This document shows, piece by piece, positions 35,110 through 46,863 of a stretch of DNA of 64,000 nucleotides. A model generated the notes under the pieces. That model ran no database searches and was not told the origin of the DNA. It saw only the letters and a list, made by a program, of their open reading frames with translations. The DNA comes from Planctomycetota bacterium (GTDB lineage Bacteria; Planctomycetota; Planctomycetia; Planctomycetales; Planctomycetaceae). A program made the position numbers and the translations under genes. Every line of letters starts with the position of its first letter. Position 1 is the stretch's first letter. The stretch covers positions 1-64,000 of the forward strand of contig JAQCEJ010000021.1 of the NCBI GenBank assembly GCA_027618475.1, given 5' to 3'.

Positions 35110-37485
35110 CTAATTTGCAGCAGGAAGTTTTTCGTGCAATCTCTTTAATAATTTTTCGTCGGGATGGGTTTCCTTTTTGGCGTCGTCGAGGGCTTTTTGC
35201 CACGATGATTTTGCGTCATCGTCCTTCCCGAGTTTGGACTGACAGTCACCGAGGTGTTCCCAGATCGTGGCATCGCCTCCGCCGGGTAAACTCGATGCTT
35301 TTTCGAGATGCGTATGGGCTTCTTCATACTTGCCGAGTTTGAACAGCACCCAGCCGAGACTGTCGAGATAGGCGGCGTTTTCGGGATCGGCGGCGACCGC
35401 CTTGCGGATCATCTCTTCCGCCTGTTCCAGATTTTTTCCCTGGTCGGCGTAGAGATAACCGAGATCGTTATTGACCGAGATATCGTCGGGTTCTTCAGCA
35501 TAGATCGTTTCAAGAACTTCTTCACCCTTGCGAATGTCTCCCATTTGTACGTAAATGTTCGACAGGCTCATCTGACTGCCGCGGAGCAGCCGCTTGCTGT
35601 CTTCTGCCAGTGGTTTCCCATCCGAAAACTGAGCGATCACTTTTTGAAAAATGGGAATCGCTTTGTCCCATTGCCGGGCGTGGTAGAAGATCCATGCCTC
35701 CTGATAGGTCAGCAGCGGGTGATCGATCGTCTTTTGTGCTTCGCGTATAGCGGCCACTGCTTCATCGGTCTGGCCGTTGAGTTCCAGTGCCCGCGACAAC
35801 GAATATTGAAAATTCGCACGGACATTTGACAATTCAGGATGATTGATCGCTTCCTGATAGATCTTGACCGCTTCCGCGAATTCTTCGGATTCGAGCAGGT
35901 AACTTCCGAGTTTCTCGTACAACACGGCGGCACGATCACTGCGGGCCTGAATGGCATAGCGATAAAATTCAACGGCGTTTTCGGTGCGCTTCGCTTCAGA
36001 AGCGAGTTCGGCGAGAATCAGGCTACCGCCGAAGTCGAGGGCCGGTTCTTCGGCCCGTGCGGCGTCGAGCCCCGCTTGAAACAGGCTGTCAAGCAACGCG
36101 GAATCCTTGACGACTTCCGCCAGTTCCTGCTGGAGCAACTCCTGCCCTTCGCGTGATTGAATCGCTTTGCTCAGCACACCCAGTAATTCATTCGGCTTCT
36201 GCTGCCTTCGATAAACTCCGGCCAGTCCCGCGAACGATTCGGAGTCGCTGGTATCATCTTTCAGTGATTTTTTGTAGAGAGCTTCGGCTTCCACGAGTTT
36301 TCCCGCCTCGACATATTGAGCCGCGAGAAAATGCTGCAACGGCTGATTGAACGTATCTTTTTCGATTAACGATTCGAGTTCAGGGATCAATTCATCAGAG
36401 CGGTTCAGATCGGCCAACAGATCGGCCAGCAACTGGTAGGCCCCCTTCCCCTTCGATTGCAATTGCGCGCTGAAATAGTTTTCGAGTTCTGCCAGTGCCT
36501 CTTCAGGCTTCTGCGATTGACGATAGACCTGTGCCAGATTGTAACTGAGATTGGTCGCCTTTTTTCCGCCGACGGCTCCGGCCTTTTTGAAGGCAGCGAT
36601 CGCCAGGTCGGTTCGTTTGGCTTTGAGAAATACGTCGCCGATATGTTCGTATGTCTGGAGCGCATCCTTCAGCAGAATATCACGCTGTTCGGAATCGAGA
36701 TGATATTTGAGCGGATTGGTCAACGCATCGAACACGGTTTCGAAACGGTCTGCGGCGAGTTCCATTTGTCCGGTTTGTTCATAGAGAAACGCCAGATCGC
36801 GATTGATATTCACATAATCGGCCGAGTCGTGTTGCAGGCGTTTCGATTGAAACGCCTTTTCCAGAATCGTGACGGCATCGGCAATCTTTTGTTCCGAAGC
36901 AAGTTGGGCGCTGAGACGATGCATCAGTTGATAATCGTCGGGATCGAGGTCGATGGCGATCATCGCATATTTGAGCGCCTCATTGGGCTGATTGAGGCTG
37001 TATGCCAACGGAATGAGCGAACGATAAACTTCGACCGAACGGGGATTGAGATCAGCCGCTTTTTTATAAGCGGCGAGGGCGCCCGTAAAATCGTTTCGCG
37101 CTTCAAGCACGCGTCCCGCCATGTACCACCCGGCAGATTCGATCTTCTTGATCTCTTCCTCGGTTCTTGGAGTCTTCGGGACAAACGGGTCGACGACATC
37201 ATCCGCGTCCTGGAGAGGGGGAAGACCTTTCGCCGATTGGGGAGCGGAAACGGCCTCGGCCGGTTTCTCCGGAGCCTTGTCCGCAGCTTCCAGCCGATCG
37301 ACCGAAGTTATGTCGAGAGAAGAGAGTACGAAAACAGACCACATGCTGCAGGCACAAAGGACGAGCATTTGTTTCCGTATCGATCGAGCGAATGACTGGC
37401 AACCGGAAAACCGGAGAGCCCCTGTCCGGCATCGATGGGTGCGATTCATTCGGTTCATGAATTCGATGAGGAGTTGCCGATGCAT
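35110..37485 (-). CDS. large exported TPR-repeat protein
   Basis: A long basic N-region is followed by a hydrophobic helix (MLVLCACSMWSVFVLSSL, residues about 40-57), then a proline/alanine linker, then tetratricopeptide repeats across about residues 110-770. Clear repeats include ARNDFTGALAAYKKAADLNP, ALKYAMIAIDLDPDDYQL, AEALYKKSLKDDTSDSESFAGL, and AEEMIRKAVAADPENAAYLDSLGWVLFKLG near the end. GGAG lies 7 nt before the ATG at 37485. Such proteins scaffold secreted or periplasmic complexes in planctomycetes; no specific partner is visible. It lies 74 bp upstream of yebC, so it may lead the yebC-ruvB transcription unit. Confidence 0.8.
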   Translation of the reverse strand: MHRQLLIEFMNRMNRTHRCRTGALRFSGCQSFARSIRKQMLVLCACSMWSVFVLSSLDITSVDRLEAADKAPEKPAEAVSAPQSAKGLPPLQDADDVVDPFVPKTPRTEEEIKKIESAGWYMAGRVLEARNDFTGALAAYKKAADLNPRSVEVYRSLIPLAYSLNQPNEALKYAMIAIDLDPDDYQLMHRLSAQLASEQKIADAVTILEKAFQSKRLQHDSADYVNINRDLAFLYEQTGQMELAADRFETVFDALTNPLKYHLDSEQRDILLKDALQTYEHIGDVFLKAKRTDLAIAAFKKAGAVGGKKATNLSYNLAQVYRQSQKPEEALAELENYFSAQLQSKGKGAYQLLADLLADLNRSDELIPELESLIEKDTFNQPLQHFLAAQYVEAGKLVEAEALYKKSLKDDTSDSESFAGLAGVYRRQQKPNELLGVLSKAIQSREGQELLQQELAEVVKDSALLDSLFQAGLDAARAEEPALDFGGSLILAELASEAKRTENAVEFYRYAIQARSDRAAVLYEKLGSYLLESEEFAEAVKIYQEAINHPELSNVRANFQYSLSRALELNGQTDEAVAAIREAQKTIDHPLLTYQEAWIFYHARQWDKAIPIFQKVIAQFSDGKPLAEDSKRLLRGSQMSLSNIYVQMGDIRKGEEVLETIYAEEPDDISVNNDLGYLYADQGKNLEQAEEMIRKAVAADPENAAYLDSLGWVLFKLGKYEEAHTHLEKASSLPGGGDATIWEHLGDCQSKLGKDDDAKSSWQKALDDAKKETHPDEKLLKRLHEKLPAAN

Positions 37486-37741
37486 GTGTCGTCTCCGCGC
37501 AAAATTCGGGTGCCCTGGTCGGTGGCCGTTGTTGTCATCTGCCCAAATGGGCGCCCCACTGGGGATTCCATTCTAATCGATAGGGCTTATTCAGACCAAG
37601 TGAGCTTTTTCGGATGCCCGGCGACCGTCGGAGAGTTACGCGAACTCAAGGAACCATTGGCAACCGATCGTTGTGCCTCATCAACGTAATACGCAACACC
37701 TGACGCACTGAGTGACCGCTGAATAATCCGTTCCGACTCCC

Positions 37742-38629
37742 TTATTTTTTCTTGGCGGCGCGTTTCTTGACGACGGTCTTTTTCGTAGCGACCTTCTTGG
37801 TGGTGGTCTTTTTAGCCGTCGTTTTCTCTGCCGTCTTACGCCGCGACGATTTTGCGGTTGCGGGGGGTTTTTTGACCCTCGCGGTCTTCGTGGCGGTTTT
37901 TCCGGCCGCACGCGGATTTGCGATGAGCTTTGTCAGACGCGTGATGCCGTCTTGCAGGGAGGGTTGATCAAAGTTTGCACTGGATCCCGCCTTGAGAAAA
38001 TGGTCCTTCAGCTTTTCATCGGTCGAAAGGCAGCGAAGAAAATGACAGAAATCCGACGCATCATTCTTGCGGATGCACGATTTGATATTTTCTGCCCCGG
38101 CTTCAGGGTCGGTATTCGGTTCGAGCAGCCCTAACCAGATGAGAGCACCGGTCATCTGGAGATCGAGCGGAATCACATGCGAATTGAGGCAATGTTGCAT
38201 CACATACAACTTCACGAAGCTCGACAGATTTCGAATCTTGTTGAGAATCTTCGTGGCTTGTTCGACATTCTTCTTGCGAAAGGTTTCGAACTCGAACGAA
38301 AACATTTTCTCGAAGACATATTGAAGGATGTTGCGAATTTCGTGGGCGCGGTGTTCGGCGTCCGACTGGGCCTTCAACGTCGCTTCGAGTTCGGCGATGG
38401 AGCTGACCCGCACTTCGTTCAGATCGTGAAAATCGGTTTCCATCTGTTTTAGCGAGGCTTGTGCCTCTTCGAACGTGCTGTTCTCGAGGCAGACGGCCAG
38501 CAGCATCGTCTGTAATACGGGATCGTCCTGCTTTGGAACCGAAATTTTGTATCGTTTTTTCAGAAACGTGACCAACTTTTTGCAAAAATCAAGTTTCTCT
38601 GCATTGGACGGTCGGGATGATGCGGCCAT
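37742..38629 (-). CDS. helical protein with histone-H1-like Lys/Ala tail, possibly degenerate endonuclease-III-like fold
   Basis: Residues of about 245-295 are a lysine/alanine/threonine-rich tail of KKTTTKK- and KKRAAKKK-type repeats like bacterial histone-H1-like proteins, so DNA binding is likely. Residues 1-215 are helical. The arrangement (DDPVLQTMLLAVCLENSTFEEA, then LNKIRNLSSFVKLYVMQHCL, then VIPLDLQMTGALIWLGLLEP) resembles an endonuclease III helix-hairpin-helix glycosylase core, where the conserved motifs would read LPGVGRKTA and VDTH. Neither the catalytic lysine nor the Asp context is convincingly kept, and the four-cysteine cluster is missing. I regard this as a possible pseudo-glycosylase that coats DNA. 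It lies about 80 bp downstream of rbfA's end on the same strand. Confidence 0.5.
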   Translation of the reverse strand: MAASSRPSNAEKLDFCKKLVTFLKKRYKISVPKQDDPVLQTMLLAVCLENSTFEEAQASLKQMETDFHDLNEVRVSSIAELEATLKAQSDAEHRAHEIRNILQYVFEKMFSFEFETFRKKNVEQATKILNKIRNLSSFVKLYVMQHCLNSHVIPLDLQMTGALIWLGLLEPNTDPEAGAENIKSCIRKNDASDFCHFLRCLSTDEKLKDHFLKAGSSANFDQPSLQDGITRLTKLIANPRAAGKTATKTARVKKPPATAKSSRRKTAEKTTAKKTTTKKVATKKTVVKKRAAKKK

Positions 38630-38708
38630 AGTGACGATTGTCCGTTACTGGGAATTAGCTGAATGCGGATGAAATTCCGGGTGGGCGCTGGTCGGAGGCG
38701 TTGATCGC

Positions 38709-39239
38709 CTATTCCACGAGGTCGGTCGGTGTCTCGGGGGGTGAACGCTGCGGGTGAGTCGACCCCATTGCCGGCTGTGTGGAGGAAGAAAACGAGGCCC
38801 TCGAATCGATTTCTCCTTCGTTCGTTACGACAGAATCTTCATGACCGAGTTCGTCGACTGCGTCACCGTCAAGGTCACCACGTTCTGGCAATTCCTGGTG
38901 CGGAAGCACTTCGCGAAGAATGCGCGCCGCCTCGGCGCTTTTTTTGACGCTCTGGTCGAGCACAAATGTCAGAACGGGAATGTAACGGGACTCGAGGCGA
39001 CTGGCCAGTTTTGACTGAATGAACCCTCGCGCCGAACGCAACCCGTGCATGCACAACGCTTGCGTTTTTTCGTCTCCCATCACCGACACGTAGACCTTCG
39101 CCGTCCGCATATCGCCGGCGACTTCGACGTTCAAGACTGTGACGTTTTTCACTCGCGGATCTTTCAGGTGGAACAAGATCGTCGTGCTGACCGTTTCCAG
39201 GATCGCGTGCGCCATTTTTTCTGTTCGACGTGAACTCAT
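38709..39239 (-). CDS. rbfA: ribosome-binding factor A
   Basis: RbfA helps 30S subunit maturation by binding near the 5' end of 16S rRNA. The KH-like fold is visible: SSRRTEKMAHAILETVSTTILFHLKDPRVKNVTVLNVEVAGDMRTAKVYVSVMGDE, then MHGLRSARGFIQSKLASRLESRYIPVLTFVLDQSVKKS. The C-terminal 50 residues (after the core of about 120) are acidic and low in complexity, which makes the protein longer than usual. It follows infB by about 137 bp on the same strand and belongs to the nusA-infB-rbfA order found in most bacteria. Confidence 0.93.
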   Translation of the reverse strand: MSSRRTEKMAHAILETVSTTILFHLKDPRVKNVTVLNVEVAGDMRTAKVYVSVMGDEKTQALCMHGLRSARGFIQSKLASRLESRYIPVLTFVLDQSVKKSAEAARILREVLPHQELPERGDLDGDAVDELGHEDSVVTNEGEIDSRASFSSSTQPAMGSTHPQRSPPETPTDLVE

Positions 39240-39376
39240 ACGTTGTCTGTTGACACTCTCAAATTAAGAATTCGGGCTGATTTATTTCATGAATGTCTCG
39301 GAATACCGGGCGGGTTAAGGCAAAGCCAGTCGTCGTGCGATTGCCAAACCGGCAGGATGCATTCGGCTGAAACGAA

Positions 39377-42172
39377 TTACGAGTCGAGCGTACGTTTGAC
39401 TTCTTCGACGCGGTAGGCTTCGAGCAGATCTCCTTCTTTGACATCGTTGAAACCTTCCATGCGGATACCGCACTCCATTCCTTCGCGGACTTCTTTGACG
39501 TCGTCTTTTTCGCGTTTCAGCGAGGCAATTCCATAATCGTTGAGCAGTTTCTGATCGCGGATGACCCGGATGCGGCTGTTGCGTTCGATTGTGCCGTTCA
39601 AAATACGACAGCCGGCGACCGTACCGAATCGCGAAATATGAAATGTTCTGAGCACGATTGCACGTCCGGTGGAAACCTGAACGCGCTCGGGCGTCAACAG
39701 TCCTTCCAACGCCAGTTTGATGTCATCGGTGACTTCGTAAATGATGTTATAGCGTCTGACATCGACACCCAGTTGTTCGGCGAGCGTCTGGGCGCGGTCT
39801 TCGGGGATCACGTGAAAGGCGATGATGATCGCCCCCGAGGCGGATGCCAGCGAAACATCGCTTTCGTTCACTCCACCGACGCCTTCATGAAGCAGCTTGA
39901 CGCGGACTTCGGGGTGATCGAACTTGCCGAGTTCGCTTCTCAGGGCTTCGAGCGACCCTAGAGTATCGGCCTTGATGATGAGCGGCAAATCTTGTGCGAT
40001 GCCACCACGAGCGCTCTCCAGGATATCTTCCAGAGTGCGTGGCCCCCCTCCCCGCTGACGGGAAATGACTTCTGTTCGACCGCGATCACGGCGTTCCTGC
40101 GCTAAATCCCGGGCTGCGTCGATATCGTCGACTGCAACGAACAGATCGCCGGCACCGGGAATCACATCGAGACCGGCCACTTTGACAGGTGTTGACGGAC
40201 CGGCTTCGGTGACTTCTTCGTCGCGGTCGTTGTACATGGCCCGAATACGTCCACTCCCCGGTCCGCAAAGAATGTAGTCTCCGATTCGCAGCGTCCCCTG
40301 ACGGACGATGATCCACGCGAGGTTGCCGCGGCCTTCGTCGCGGAAAGCTTCAAGGCAGACACCGTTTGCCGGCCGGTTAGGATTCGCCTTCAATTCGTTC
40401 AGTTCAGCGGTCAGCAGTAATGTTTCAAGGAGTTGTTCGATGCCGGTACCTTCCGTAGCCGACGTACGGATAACTTCGGTGTCGCCCCCCCATTCGACGG
40501 CGAGCACGTTTTGTGAAGCGAGCTCCTGCAGCACCTTCTGCTCGTTGGCACTCGGACGGTCGATCTTGTTCATCGCCACCACCATCGGGACACCTGCAGC
40601 ACGGGAATGGCTGATGCATTCGATCGTTTGCGGCATCACGCCATCGTCTGCGGCGACGACCAGCACAACAATGTCGGTGACATTCGCTCCACGGGCTCGC
40701 ATTTCTCCGAATGCCGCGTGGCCGGGTGTATCGACGAAGGTGATTTTTTGACCTTTATGTTCCACCTGATAGGCGGCGATATGCTGAGTGATTCCCCCGG
40801 CTTCGCCCCCGGCGACGTTGGCCGAACGAATCTTGTCGACGAGTGTAGTTTTACCGTGATCGACATGTCCGAGGATCGTAATGATAGGAGAACGCGGGAC
40901 GAGTTCAGCGGGATCGTCTTCCGCCTCGATCGATTCGAGCAGCGAGTCTTCGAGTGACTTCGGCCGCCGGATTAAGAGATCGACTCCCAGTTCCATCGCC
41001 AGTTCTTCCGCCACGTCTTCGGTCAATATTGTGTTAATCGTGACCATCTGACCTTGATTGAACAACGTCTGCAAGAGAACTTTTGCCGGTCGTCCCATCG
41101 CCTCGGAAAGACTGCGGACCGAAATCGGCAGATCGATCTCGGCCGAGGTTTTCACGACTATCGAACTGGAACCTTTTCCTCGGCGACGACGCGGGGCTAC
41201 GATCGAACGGCGAGGCGATGCTTCCTCTTCCTCGGGGGTCGTCCCGGTTTTGGCCTGACGCCGCTTTTCGCGACGCTGTTGTCTCGCGTCAGCCAAATCG
41301 GTATTGCCGAACTGCGATCCACGGCGGGTATCCGATTCGCCGGGAGTCTCTTCCTTCTTCCGCTCGGTGTTCTTTTTCAGGTGAGCGGCGAGTGGGCTAT
41401 GCTGTTCCATCGATTCGGCAGTGAATCGAAGATCGGGTTTTTGAGCCGGCCCTTCGTCTTTTTTCGATGACTTGGGTTTCGGCAGTTTGAGTGTCGGAGG
41501 AGCCGCGACCGAGGGGAGTGCCGGCTTCGATTTTTCTTTCGTACGGCGATCGGTGGACGAGCTGCGCGGCTTCATCTCGCGGATCGGCGACGCCCCAAAC
41601 GAACTGACGTAGTCGTCTCGTCGCAGCGGGGCCATCTTATCTTGCGGCGAAGGTGCATCAGCCGGCGTTGTTGGCCCCTCCGCAGATTCCGCAACAGCAG
41701 ATTCCTCTGGAGAGGGTGTTCCCCCGTATTGGGCGTCTGTTTCGGCTGACGAAGATAGTTCTGCTTCGACCTTTTCACCGGCTTCGTTTTGTGATTCATC
41801 TATAGAGGTCGAAGTTTCGGCCCCACGCGGTTTCATCGTCCGCGGACTTGGCGTACGTGGGGACATCGTCTTAATCGAACGAATCTTGCCCACGAATTCC
41901 GATGCGCGGTCGCGACTGGAGGGCTTCATCGCGTCATCTTGTTCCTCGTCGCCGGCCGAGGACTGACGCAACGATTCCATATATTTCAGGACGACATCCT
42001 TTTCGTCGGGAGAAATACTGGCCAACGCCGAGGCTTTGACCTGAATGCCGGCGTCGTTGCAGTGCTTGATCAGCAGTTTGCTATCTATGTCGAGTTCCTT
42101 GGCCAATGCAAAGAGACGGATCTTCGTCTCTTTGTCAGAAGAACTCGATTCATTGGTGCGAGTAGGCGTCAA
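39377..42172 (-). CDS. infB: translation initiation factor IF-2
   Basis: IF-2 is the GTPase that places initiator tRNA on the 30S subunit. The IF2 N-terminal domain ([27 protein letters not shown]) opens the protein; a long low-complexity linker rich in Pro, Ser, Arg and Glu precedes the G domain, with [12 protein letters not shown] at about residue 440, DTPGHAAF and NKID. Domains II to IV complete it. The reading frame opens at 42217, but a TTG at 42172 lies 4 nt behind AGAGGAAA, a strong ribosome-binding site, so the true protein is probably 931 residues starting with TTG. A 362-bp non-coding spacer separates it from nusA. Confidence 0.96.
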   Translation of the reverse strand: MTPTRTNESSSSDKETKIRLFALAKELDIDSKLLIKHCNDAGIQVKASALASISPDEKDVVLKYMESLRQSSAGDEEQDDAMKPSSRDRASEFVGKIRSIKTMSPRTPSPRTMKPRGAETSTSIDESQNEAGEKVEAELSSSAETDAQYGGTPSPEESAVAESAEGPTTPADAPSPQDKMAPLRRDDYVSSFGASPIREMKPRSSSTDRRTKEKSKPALPSVAAPPTLKLPKPKSSKKDEGPAQKPDLRFTAESMEQHSPLAAHLKKNTERKKEETPGESDTRRGSQFGNTDLADARQQRREKRRQAKTGTTPEEEEASPRRSIVAPRRRRGKGSSSIVVKTSAEIDLPISVRSLSEAMGRPAKVLLQTLFNQGQMVTINTILTEDVAEELAMELGVDLLIRRPKSLEDSLLESIEAEDDPAELVPRSPIITILGHVDHGKTTLVDKIRSANVAGGEAGGITQHIAAYQVEHKGQKITFVDTPGHAAFGEMRARGANVTDIVVLVVAADDGVMPQTIECISHSRAAGVPMVVAMNKIDRPSANEQKVLQELASQNVLAVEWGGDTEVIRTSATEGTGIEQLLETLLLTAELNELKANPNRPANGVCLEAFRDEGRGNLAWIIVRQGTLRIGDYILCGPGSGRIRAMYNDRDEEVTEAGPSTPVKVAGLDVIPGAGDLFVAVDDIDAARDLAQERRDRGRTEVISRQRGGGPRTLEDILESARGGIAQDLPLIIKADTLGSLEALRSELGKFDHPEVRVKLLHEGVGGVNESDVSLASASGAIIIAFHVIPEDRAQTLAEQLGVDVRRYNIIYEVTDDIKLALEGLLTPERVQVSTGRAIVLRTFHISRFGTVAGCRILNGTIERNSRIRVIRDQKLLNDYGIASLKREKDDVKEVREGMECGIRMEGFNDVKEGDLLEAYRVEEVKRTLDS

Positions 42173-42474
42173 GTGATTTCCTCTGATGATCTCATTCGGC
42201 AGGGCATTTACCGGCAAGATCTGTGATTAGAACGGGTTTCATCCCTCTGCGGGCAGTTCACGAATCAAGGTTCTTGCCGAACGGTCAATTCCCGAAACGA
42301 GATGAAACGGCTTTGTTTTCTTGTCGGAGTGACGGCCTTCCGTCATAAACGCGAACCTCGGAAGAATGTCCTTCATCTGGTTTCATCATTTTCTAGTATT
42401 GAATCTGCCGTCACGCGCCGCTGGCAGAGACGATAGAACTCTCGGTGGCGATTTATCGATTATCGAAAAAGGTG

Positions 42475-42488
42475 CGCGGCGTGCCGCG
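42475..42488 (-). terminator. possible intrinsic terminator between nusA and infB
   Basis: CGCGGC at 42475-42480 pairs perfectly with GCCGCG at 42483-42488 around a 2-base loop, and on the minus strand a run of five T follows 4 nt later. It lies 47 bp behind the nusA stop in the 362-bp nusA-infB spacer (42173-42534). The spacer has no gene (the small YlxR gene often found here is not seen). A further 6-bp hairpin with tetraloop stands at 42330-42345. A stem of only 6 bp with a 2-nt loop is marginal. Confidence 0.35.
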
Positions 42489-42534
42489 TCTTTACGGTTT
42501 GAAATACTTGCATTCAGCCGCGAGACGATGTTTT

Positions 42535-44010
<1,476 letters not shown>

Positions 44011-45177
44011 GATCACCCTTTCGCGCAGTGGTTACCCAACCACTGACTCGTCGTCCCATGTTCATGGCGGGTCGCGAATCGCGCCCGATGTGCAGTAAAA
44101 TCTATATTTCCAATCATCGCATCACCGTTTCGTGATGCGGCTTATGTGAGTTCGGTTGCTACCATAATAAAAAAAGCGGGCACTTGTCCCACTTTCGTCG
44201 CGAAATCCAATCATTTTTCGCGATTCAGAAGCATTCCCGATGATCGAATCGATCAAAAGAACGCGACTGACAGTCATCACGGAACTAACGAATAAAGACC
44301 GTCTACATATTCAATTCCCCTGACGGAAGACATCGCCAGTCCGTTGAATCATTCCGAAACGGCGGAACAACACAACACATTGGTCAGCCGAACCGATGGT
44401 TCCATCAGTTCAGCCATTTCTAGTCCCGAAGGACCAATAAAAACAAAACATCCGGCTCCCTGGGCATATCCTGCACAGAGAATAACAGTAATCTCCCCTG
44501 CAAATTAATGAGGTTGAGTCGGCCTGTCAAGGATCCAGCGTCGCTTTTCATAAGAACGATCAAGACTCTCCCCAGAGGGGGTTTTGACATAACCATCTTA
44601 AATTGCAAGTGTTTGGATCGCTGGTTTAGCATCGATTTTCCCGTGGATACTCATCGGAATCGTCCCTTTCCAAATACGAATCAGCGAGTTTTGAAATGAC
44701 GAAAGTCTATTTATTTTCTTGTGTTGCGCTGTTTTCAATGCTTCTGCTTGAGGGAGTTTGCCGATTAATCACGTCGTACGGCCGGTATCAACATTCAGGA
44801 TCGCTCAGGTCTGTATCGAAAATTCCATCCTCACGGGCATGAATTCTGTTTCCTCCGACGCCGATTCAGCCGATTTTTCGTGTGAGGGGAATGAATTCTC
44901 TTATCCGAGACAATTTCAAAATGATGACGACAATGATCGTGCGAAATCGGACTTGAGTGACGTCTGTAACCCCTCGTTTGTCAGACGTAATAAGCCAGCT
45001 GAGGAGAAGTTCGGCGACACAGTGACCGCCCTGCCTCTCTTCTGACTTCGGGCTCGGACCGATACATCGCATTCTCTTCAAACCGGGGTGACGAGCTTCA
45101 TGCGGCTTTGCGCCCTTTAACGCCGTACCTGATTATCTCGCATACCGATTGGGCTCCTGAGTACAAGGAACGATAGG
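44011..45177. other. 1.17-kb region with two overlapping small ORFs of uncertain reality
   Basis: No recognised gene. A perfect hairpin (GCATCAC at 44119-44125, GTGATGC at 44132-44138, loop CGTTTC) lies about 110 bp upstream of nusA and could be in its leader. On the plus strand an ATG at 44696 opens a 48-residue ORF with a hydrophobic N-terminus (VYLFSCVALFSMLLLEGV) that ends in TGA at 44842, overlapping by ATGA the start of a 68-residue hydrophilic acidic ORF at 44839-45045. The arrangement is suggestive of translational coupling, but no ribosome-binding site is seen for either ORF. Nothing else stands out. Confidence 0.3.
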
Positions 45178-46743
45178 ATGATTTCTCGATTGATTAAAAA
45201 TTCTGCGGGGCTATGCGTGATCGCCTGCAGTCTCACTCATTCTCCTGCCGAAGCGTTTCAGTTTCGCAGGAACGACACCCGAAAAGATGCACCGGCAACG
45301 ACCAAAGCATCGTCACCAACGGCCACCACCGACACGACCACGCCGGCTCAGCAACCGTTGAATCCGACCCACGAGCGGATCAAGATCGAAGCCGAGCAGG
45401 CCTATGGCATCGGCGATTTTTCGCGATCCATTCAATTAACGACCAGCGTGTTGACGCAAAACCCCAAGGACCATGTCGCGCTCTATCTCCGATCGAGTGC
45501 CCGGGCCGAAATGGGTGCCAGCCGCAGCGACGCGAAACTCATTCGCGACGGTATCGCTGACGCTCGTGAATCCATTCGTCTGTCGAGCGGCAACATCATC
45601 AATTATTACCTCCCGTACCTGTACGGCATGGTGAATCTTGCCGCCGTCGAAGCCGACAACAAGCACGCCGAATCGGCGCTGGATATCGCCGCTCAAGTGC
45701 TCGAACGCAAAAATCTCAAGGAAGAAGACCGCTCGAACGTGCTTTATCAGCGCGGTACGATCAACAACTTCCTGAAGCGAACCGATGCGGCCATTGTCGA
45801 TTTCGCCGAATCGGTGAAACTCACACCGACAAACCTCGGTTCTTTGATCGGTCTCGCCGAAGCGTACGCGACGGCCGGCAAGCACGATCAAGCTCTTGAA
45901 ATCTTCAACCGAACCGTGGCGACGTATCCCAGCAATGCCGTTGTGTATAACAACCGCGGTATGTTCTTGCAGAAAATGGGCAAGACGCAGGACGCGATCG
46001 TCGATTTCACCTACGCCATCGAACTCGATCCCAACCACATCAATGCTTTTACCAATCGTGGCTATGCGTTGATTCAGGAAGGCGATCCCGAAGCGGCCAT
46101 CAACGACCTCAACCAGTCGTTGAAGATGAACCCCGGTCAGGCCTGGGTGCATACGCTTCGCGGTGACGCCCTGATGGCTCAGGGAAAGTTCGCGGAAGCT
46201 ATTTCCGACTACAAAATTGTGTCCGAAAACGATCCTAACGATTCGATCGCGATTGCCAACATGGGCTTTGCCCGGTTCCTGTCGGACGACAAGGCCGGCG
46301 CTTTGGCCGCCTTTTCGAAGGCATTCGAAATCGATCCGACGGCTCGCCACCTGAATACGTGGCAGTACTGGACGATGGTCGTCAGCGGTCAACAGGATGT
46401 GGCACGCTTGCGATTCAGCGACAGCCTGAAGCGAGCCGTCACACAGCGTGACTGGGTCGATAATCTCTTAATTTTCCTGATGGGTGCGATGAACGAAGAC
46501 GATTTGATCAAAGTCGCTCAGGCCTCGCCTGAAATCGAACGCGATTCGCGCATCTGCGAAGCTCAGTTCTTCATCGGTGAAAAGAAACTGCAATCGAGCG
46601 AGCCGAACACGGCGGTCGACAACTTCCGTCTGGCTCTCGAATGCAAAGGAAAGCACTTGTGGGCTTACCGCGGTGCTCAGTTTGAAATGAAGAAGTTCAC
46701 TAACCAGCAGGCTGCTCAGCCGACGGTTATCGAAAAACGCTAG
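45178..46743 (+). CDS. exported TPR-repeat protein
   Basis: A signal peptide (LCVIACSLTHSPAEA) is followed by a Thr/Ala/Pro-rich linker and tetratricopeptide repeats from about residue 65 to 400. Good repeats are QAYGIGDFSRSIQLTTSVLTQNPKDHVALYL, AYATAGKHDQALEIFNRTVATYPSNAVVYNN, MGKTQDAIVDFTYAIELDPNHINAFTN and GDPEAAINDLNQSLKMNPGQ. The last 120 residues continue helical without clear repeats. AAGGA upstream of the ATG supports the start. It appears to be a single gene, closed by a strong terminator. Function unknown; TPR proteins mediate protein-protein contacts. Confidence 0.82.
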   Translation: MISRLIKNSAGLCVIACSLTHSPAEAFQFRRNDTRKDAPATTKASSPTATTDTTTPAQQPLNPTHERIKIEAEQAYGIGDFSRSIQLTTSVLTQNPKDHVALYLRSSARAEMGASRSDAKLIRDGIADARESIRLSSGNIINYYLPYLYGMVNLAAVEADNKHAESALDIAAQVLERKNLKEEDRSNVLYQRGTINNFLKRTDAAIVDFAESVKLTPTNLGSLIGLAEAYATAGKHDQALEIFNRTVATYPSNAVVYNNRGMFLQKMGKTQDAIVDFTYAIELDPNHINAFTNRGYALIQEGDPEAAINDLNQSLKMNPGQAWVHTLRGDALMAQGKFAEAISDYKIVSENDPNDSIAIANMGFARFLSDDKAGALAAFSKAFEIDPTARHLNTWQYWTMVVSGQQDVARLRFSDSLKRAVTQRDWVDNLLIFLMGAMNEDDLIKVAQASPEIERDSRICEAQFFIGEKKLQSSEPNTAVDNFRLALECKGKHLWAYRGAQFEMKKFTNQQAAQPTVIEKR

Positions 46744-46781
46744 TCCGATCTTTACCAAGGTTTCAGGACCCAGGTGGTGTT

Positions 46782-46822
46782 CCGTGGTCCGGTTTCACTG
46801 TGAACCGGGCCACGGTTTTTTT
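46782..46822 (+). terminator. strong rho-independent terminator
   Basis: A GC-rich hairpin (left arm CCGTGGTCCGGTTTCAC at 46782-46798, right arm from 46801 to 46815 ending CCACGG) with one G-U and a small loop is followed immediately by eight T. It lies 38 bp behind the stop of the TPR gene. Confidence 0.9.
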
Positions 46823-46863
46823 GTTGTAGGCCTTATGCAACCAGATTCAGCTAACCGCAGAAT

